A stretch of DNA of 64,000 bases from an uncultured Clostridia bacterium (lineage in GTDB: Bacteria > Bacillota > Clostridia > Peptostreptococcales > Anaerovoracaceae), in the NCBI GenBank assembly GCA_934271235.1, contig CAKQQT010000003.1, forward strand, positions 62,001 to 126,000, given 5' to 3'. The position numbers were made by a program, and so were the translations under genes. The notes below the pieces were generated by a model. It had not been told where the DNA came from. It made no database searches and was given only the letters and a program-made list of their open reading frames with translations. This document shows, one piece after another, positions 61,411-64,000 of the stretch; within the stretch, counting starts at the first letter, position 1; each line of letters begins with the position of its first letter.

Positions 61411-62481
61411 CTACTCTTCGATTATTTTTTTCAATGCCTCTTCTGCATTTAATTCTTCTTGCGATAATGGTATCCCTATCTGCTGTTTAATAACATTTGC
61501 AATTAGTAATGCTGCTTTTTTATTGGTAATAATACGTCCATTTTTACCAACTGCACGCATATACCATTGTCTTGCATTTCGGCTCCAATTTATTTTTTCA
61601 ATATTAGCCATTTTTTTTTCCATTTCATTCTGATGTGAATACAAATAACTTCCTACCCTGCCAAACGCCTGAATTACAATACTTTGCGTTGCAATAAAAT
61701 TCTCTCTAAGATCGACTTTCGTAATTTCTCTGTTTTGTAATTCCTGCCACAATTTCATATGTTTTGCTACCAGTGTCCAGAAGCTCAAAAGGAAGTGCTC
61801 GCTTTCACTCACATCATTTCTACCCACAATACTCTTATTGGCTGTGTAAAAAGTATTTAATGTGAAAAGACTCGACGAATATTTTCCTAAAATATCCTTT
61901 TCTTTATCTATATAGGTATTCAAAAATTCAATATTCCAAATAACATTTCTCGTAGCAACAGCCATTTCATCCCTAGAGTCATACAATTCTGAAATGGAAT
62001 TTGATGTCTTTACTGCATTTTTATTAAGATCAGTAAATATCTGCTGGCTTCGTTTCAAACCCTGATCAGAATAAAAAACAATTGAAATGGTTTCTTCTTC
62101 AAGTGAAGAATCCTCTTTTAGCGCAGCTAAAAGAGCTGATTTTCTATGCTGTCCATCATTTATTAAAAAATGGGCATCCATAGAAACTTCTAAAACACCT
62201 ATATCTGCATTTTGACTGCTAGGCTCATAAAAGAACATACCATCAATAGATGCTGCCAATGCCGAGAATACATAGGAATCCCTATTATCCAATATATATT
62301 TGCTGATAATTGGAATTCTGGCTTCATTTAACTTTCTTTGTGCTCGATACTCCGGCAGCACAAATTCTTCTTCATCTGCCGGAAACAATTTAGATAACAT
62401 TTTTAATGGAACCATTGCTATATAATATTCTGTCCCGGCTTGAAGTCCTCTAACTACAGGAAATCTATATACAAAATCCAT
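61411..62481 (-). CDS. dndB: DNA sulfur modification protein DndB (DGQHR domain)
   Basis: This 356-residue protein has the DGQHR motif (LINDGQHRKS, residues 107-115) and the PADEEEFVLPEYRAQRKLNEARI region of DndB. DndB limits the modification level and, in some systems, acts as transcriptional repressor of the dnd operon. GGAGG precedes the ATG. It is the first gene after a promoter with a 32-bp palindrome, which is a plausible target. Confidence 0.93.
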   Translation of the reverse strand: MDFVYRFPVVRGLQAGTEYYIAMVPLKMLSKLFPADEEEFVLPEYRAQRKLNEARIPIISKYILDNRDSYVFSALAASIDGMFFYEPSSQNADIGVLEVSMDAHFLINDGQHRKSALLAALKEDSSLEEETISIVFYSDQGLKRSQQIFTDLNKNAVKTSNSISELYDSRDEMAVATRNVIWNIEFLNTYIDKEKDILGKYSSSLFTLNTFYTANKSIVGRNDVSESEHFLLSFWTLVAKHMKLWQELQNREITKVDLRENFIATQSIVIQAFGRVGSYLYSHQNEMEKKMANIEKINWSRNARQWYMRAVGKNGRIITNKKAALLIANVIKQQIGIPLSQEELNAEEALKKIIEE

Positions 62482-62505
62482 AACTCCTCCATAAAGCGAA
62501 AATAA

Positions 62506-62557
62506 GGGTATACTTAAGTACCTACTTAAGTATACCCCATGTGTGTTACTCTGTCAA
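62506..62557 (-). promoter_or_regulatory. dnd operon promoter with overlapping palindromic operator
   Basis: On the minus strand TTGACA (62557-62552) and TATACT (62534-62529) are 17 bp apart. A perfect palindrome with 15-bp arms around a CC centre (62506-62537) covers the -10 box and the start point. Binding there would shut the promoter, as expected for an autorepressor such as DndB or a linked regulator. Confidence 0.8.
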
Positions 62558-62569
62558 CGAGTGACGTTT

Positions 62570-63229
62570 TTACTTTGCCTTCACAAATGATATTCTTATT
62601 TTTCTTTCTAACTGTTCATCCCGAATCCAGGCTAATACTTTGTTATTTAAGTCTTGTAATGTTGCCTTACCAGAATTTGTATTCTGTAGAAATGTTATTA
62701 TTTCGTCATCTAATCCCAACTCCATTATCAGATGATCAGCCTCATTTAGACCATTATGCATTGTTTGATATCTTTCTACACCCAAGTCCCAATTCTCTGC
62801 AGGTTGAATTTTTTGCAAACAACTTCCAACATTATCCGGATCTATCCCTCTGATAGCCTCCAAAGTACTGACTGTAGCACCTGTCAAATCCGCATATTGC
62901 TTCGACCATTCTTTTTTCATACTGCTTTGAAGAGTCTTAAATGTATTATCTGCATTTATAATACCATCAGGTGAAGCCAAACCAGAGGCAACAATTTGCT
63001 CTAAAACATTCATTAGCTCAGATGTTGACATCAAAATTTCATGATTCTTTGGCACACTAAGATCAGTATATAAATACACTATTACATCTACAAAATGATT
63101 TACCTGGGTAAGCAATAAACGATACTTAGTGTCCGCATTATCCTGCATGGCTTTATTTTTTTTTATTGCAGTTTTTTTCTGAAGATCCTGCATGGCTTTT
63201 GTCGTTGTAACTAAATCATCAAAGATCAT
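62570..63229 (-). CDS. Unknown protein upstream of dndBCDEA
   Basis: This 219-residue, mainly helical protein has no motif I recognise. It has a lysine-rich N-terminus (TTTKAMQDLQKKTAIKKNKAMQ), a long helical middle and a basic C-terminus, LERKIRISFVKAK. It overlaps the preceding gene by 4 bp (ATGA), so the two are made together. It ends 13 bp before the -35 box of the dnd promoter. Being AT-rich like the dnd genes, it probably belongs to the same transferred block; it is not a recognised DptFGH or Pbe protein. Confidence 0.78.
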   Translation of the reverse strand: MIFDDLVTTTKAMQDLQKKTAIKKNKAMQDNADTKYRLLLTQVNHFVDVIVYLYTDLSVPKNHEILMSTSELMNVLEQIVASGLASPDGIINADNTFKTLQSSMKKEWSKQYADLTGATVSTLEAIRGIDPDNVGSCLQKIQPAENWDLGVERYQTMHNGLNEADHLIMELGLDDEIITFLQNTNSGKATLQDLNNKVLAWIRDEQLERKIRISFVKAK

Positions 63230-64000
63230 ACATTCACCATCCCTTCAATCTTTTGTCTGCTTTTATTAATACTTTTCAGTTCTGCAGAATATCTATTATT
63301 ATCAACAGAATCTTCGCCATCCGGTCCTAATGCATCTTTTTTATTTGCAATGATTGTATTCGCTTTCGCTATCTCGGTTTCAAGGGCATCTATAATATCG
63401 ATTAACGGCTTTATAGTTGTAACAGGATCCCCAGAAAATGCCATTATAACGGTTAACGGATCATCTTCATCTAGCACCGCAGCAATATCCGAAATAGCTT
63501 TTTCAAGAATTGACACCTTCTTAATTCCATCCAGAGAAATCTCTTTCACATTAACCTGCGCTTTATTGGCTTCCTCATAAAATTTTTTTACTCTAGAAAT
63601 AAATTCTGTTAATTCATCTTCTCCTATCTCATTATCTCCAAATGCATCATATATTTTCTGAAGCTTAGCTTTTCCATTTTCCAGTTCAGATTTAGCAACA
63701 CTTTCAATACGTTCCTCTATATCATTTAAGAAGGTATATGCATCTCTACGTTGTTTAATCCTATCGTCGTTTTGTTTTTCTTCAGGCTCAATGATAAGCC
63801 GGCTTTTCTTAACCTTTCCAAAAACTTTTGAAAGAGCAATTGCATCCAGAACAACATTCGTACTTGCGCCACCCTGCCCTATGTTAAAATATCTTCTCAC
63901 TGTCTGTTGATTATTTACATCTGCACTCTTTTGGGACATTACACTAACTAAAGATTTCCATTCACTGCAATGTGAATTTGATGTTGCTTTATTAGGCTTG
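63226..64000 (-). CDS. Unknown coiled-coil protein upstream of dnd (5' end outside window)
   Basis: The frame stays open to the window edge, so the ATG at 63939 need not be the start: the residues before it (NSHCSEWKSLVSV) read like protein and no good ribosome site precedes that ATG. The visible part has helical, acidic coiled-coil stretches (IEERIESVAKSELENGKAKLQKIYDAF, IIDALETEIAKANTIIANKKDAL) and a less helical RRYFNIGQGGAS segment. No family is recognised. Confidence 0.72.
   Translation of the reverse strand, partial: KPNKATSNSHCSEWKSLVSVMSQKSADVNNQQTVRRYFNIGQGGASTNVVLDAIALSKVFGKVKKSRLIIEPEEKQNDDRIKQRRDAYTFLNDIEERIESVAKSELENGKAKLQKIYDAFGDNEIGEDELTEFISRVKKFYEEANKAQVNVKEISLDGIKKVSILEKAISDIAAVLDEDDPLTVIMAFSGDPVTTIKPLIDIIDALETEIAKANTIIANKKDALGPDGEDSVDNNRYSAELKSINKSRQKIEGMVNV

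Overview
The window looks like part of a chromosome from an anaerobic, amino-acid-fermenting member of the Bacillota (Clostridia). The supporting signs are strong AGGAGG-type ribosome sites, consensus sigma-A promoters, a TRAP transporter beside CoA-transferase, thiolase and beta-keto-acid cleavage genes, iron-dependent alcohol dehydrogenase, an NhaC-family antiporter, an AGCS amino-acid symporter, and several sigma-54 promoters with their enhancer-binding activators. No rRNA, tRNA, transposase, integrase or CRISPR array was recognised.

Left part (1-25.7 kb, GC-rich, metabolic). After housekeeping-type genes (radical SAM protein, MgtC, a cell-wall glucosaminidase-like protein, thymidine kinase) comes a sigma-54 regulon. 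A TPR/GAF/AAA+ activator (5139-8219) lies beside an operon for CoA-transferase, TRAP transporter DctPQM, thiolase and a VOC epimerase. Divergent from it is a beta-keto-acid cleavage enzyme. The shared intergenic region carries two back-to-back sigma-54 promoters (14521-14536 and 14795-14810) and three 16-bp dyads of the form TGTCGA-N4-TCGACA between them. A second sigma-54 promoter (24583-24598) starts an operon for Fe-alcohol dehydrogenase, a four-subunit FAD/Fe-S dehydrogenase and an NhaC-family transporter. Between these lie an M55 D-aminopeptidase and an M20 amidohydrolase with their own sigma-A promoter.

Middle part (25.8-36.7 kb). An operon of two unknown small proteins, a CbbX-like AAA+ ATPase and a macro-domain protein is preceded by a decayed piece of a Wadjet locus and by an inverted-repeat-bounded segment. 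Then comes an AGCS symporter with a third sigma-54 promoter (31270-31285) and three 16-bp activator sites (31399-31457). A sigma-54 response regulator and a sensor kinase with a solute-binding domain lie next to it. A DUF4143 ATPase follows, with a 34-bp tandem repeat in its promoter.

Right part (36.7-64 kb, defence island, increasingly AT-rich). A complete type II Wadjet operon (jetABCD) is followed by small hypotheticals, a DUF1703 ATPase, an ADP-ribosylglycohydrolase fragment and a toxin/Panacea-antitoxin pair. Next is an unusual arrangement: an accessory RNase III with dsRNA-binding domains is flanked on both sides by short convergent transcription units. Each unit has a tiny cationic peptide ORF on one strand and a small RNA with promoter and terminator on the other, and the peptide promoter overlaps a perfect Gram-positive LexA box (GAACRNRYGTTC). 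I read these as SOS-controlled type I toxin-antitoxin-like modules, with a third degraded copy nearby. After a broken helicase comes a complete DNA phosphorothioation operon, dndBCDEA, with a palindromic operator over its promoter. Two unrecognised genes lie directly upstream, and the last of them runs off the window edge.
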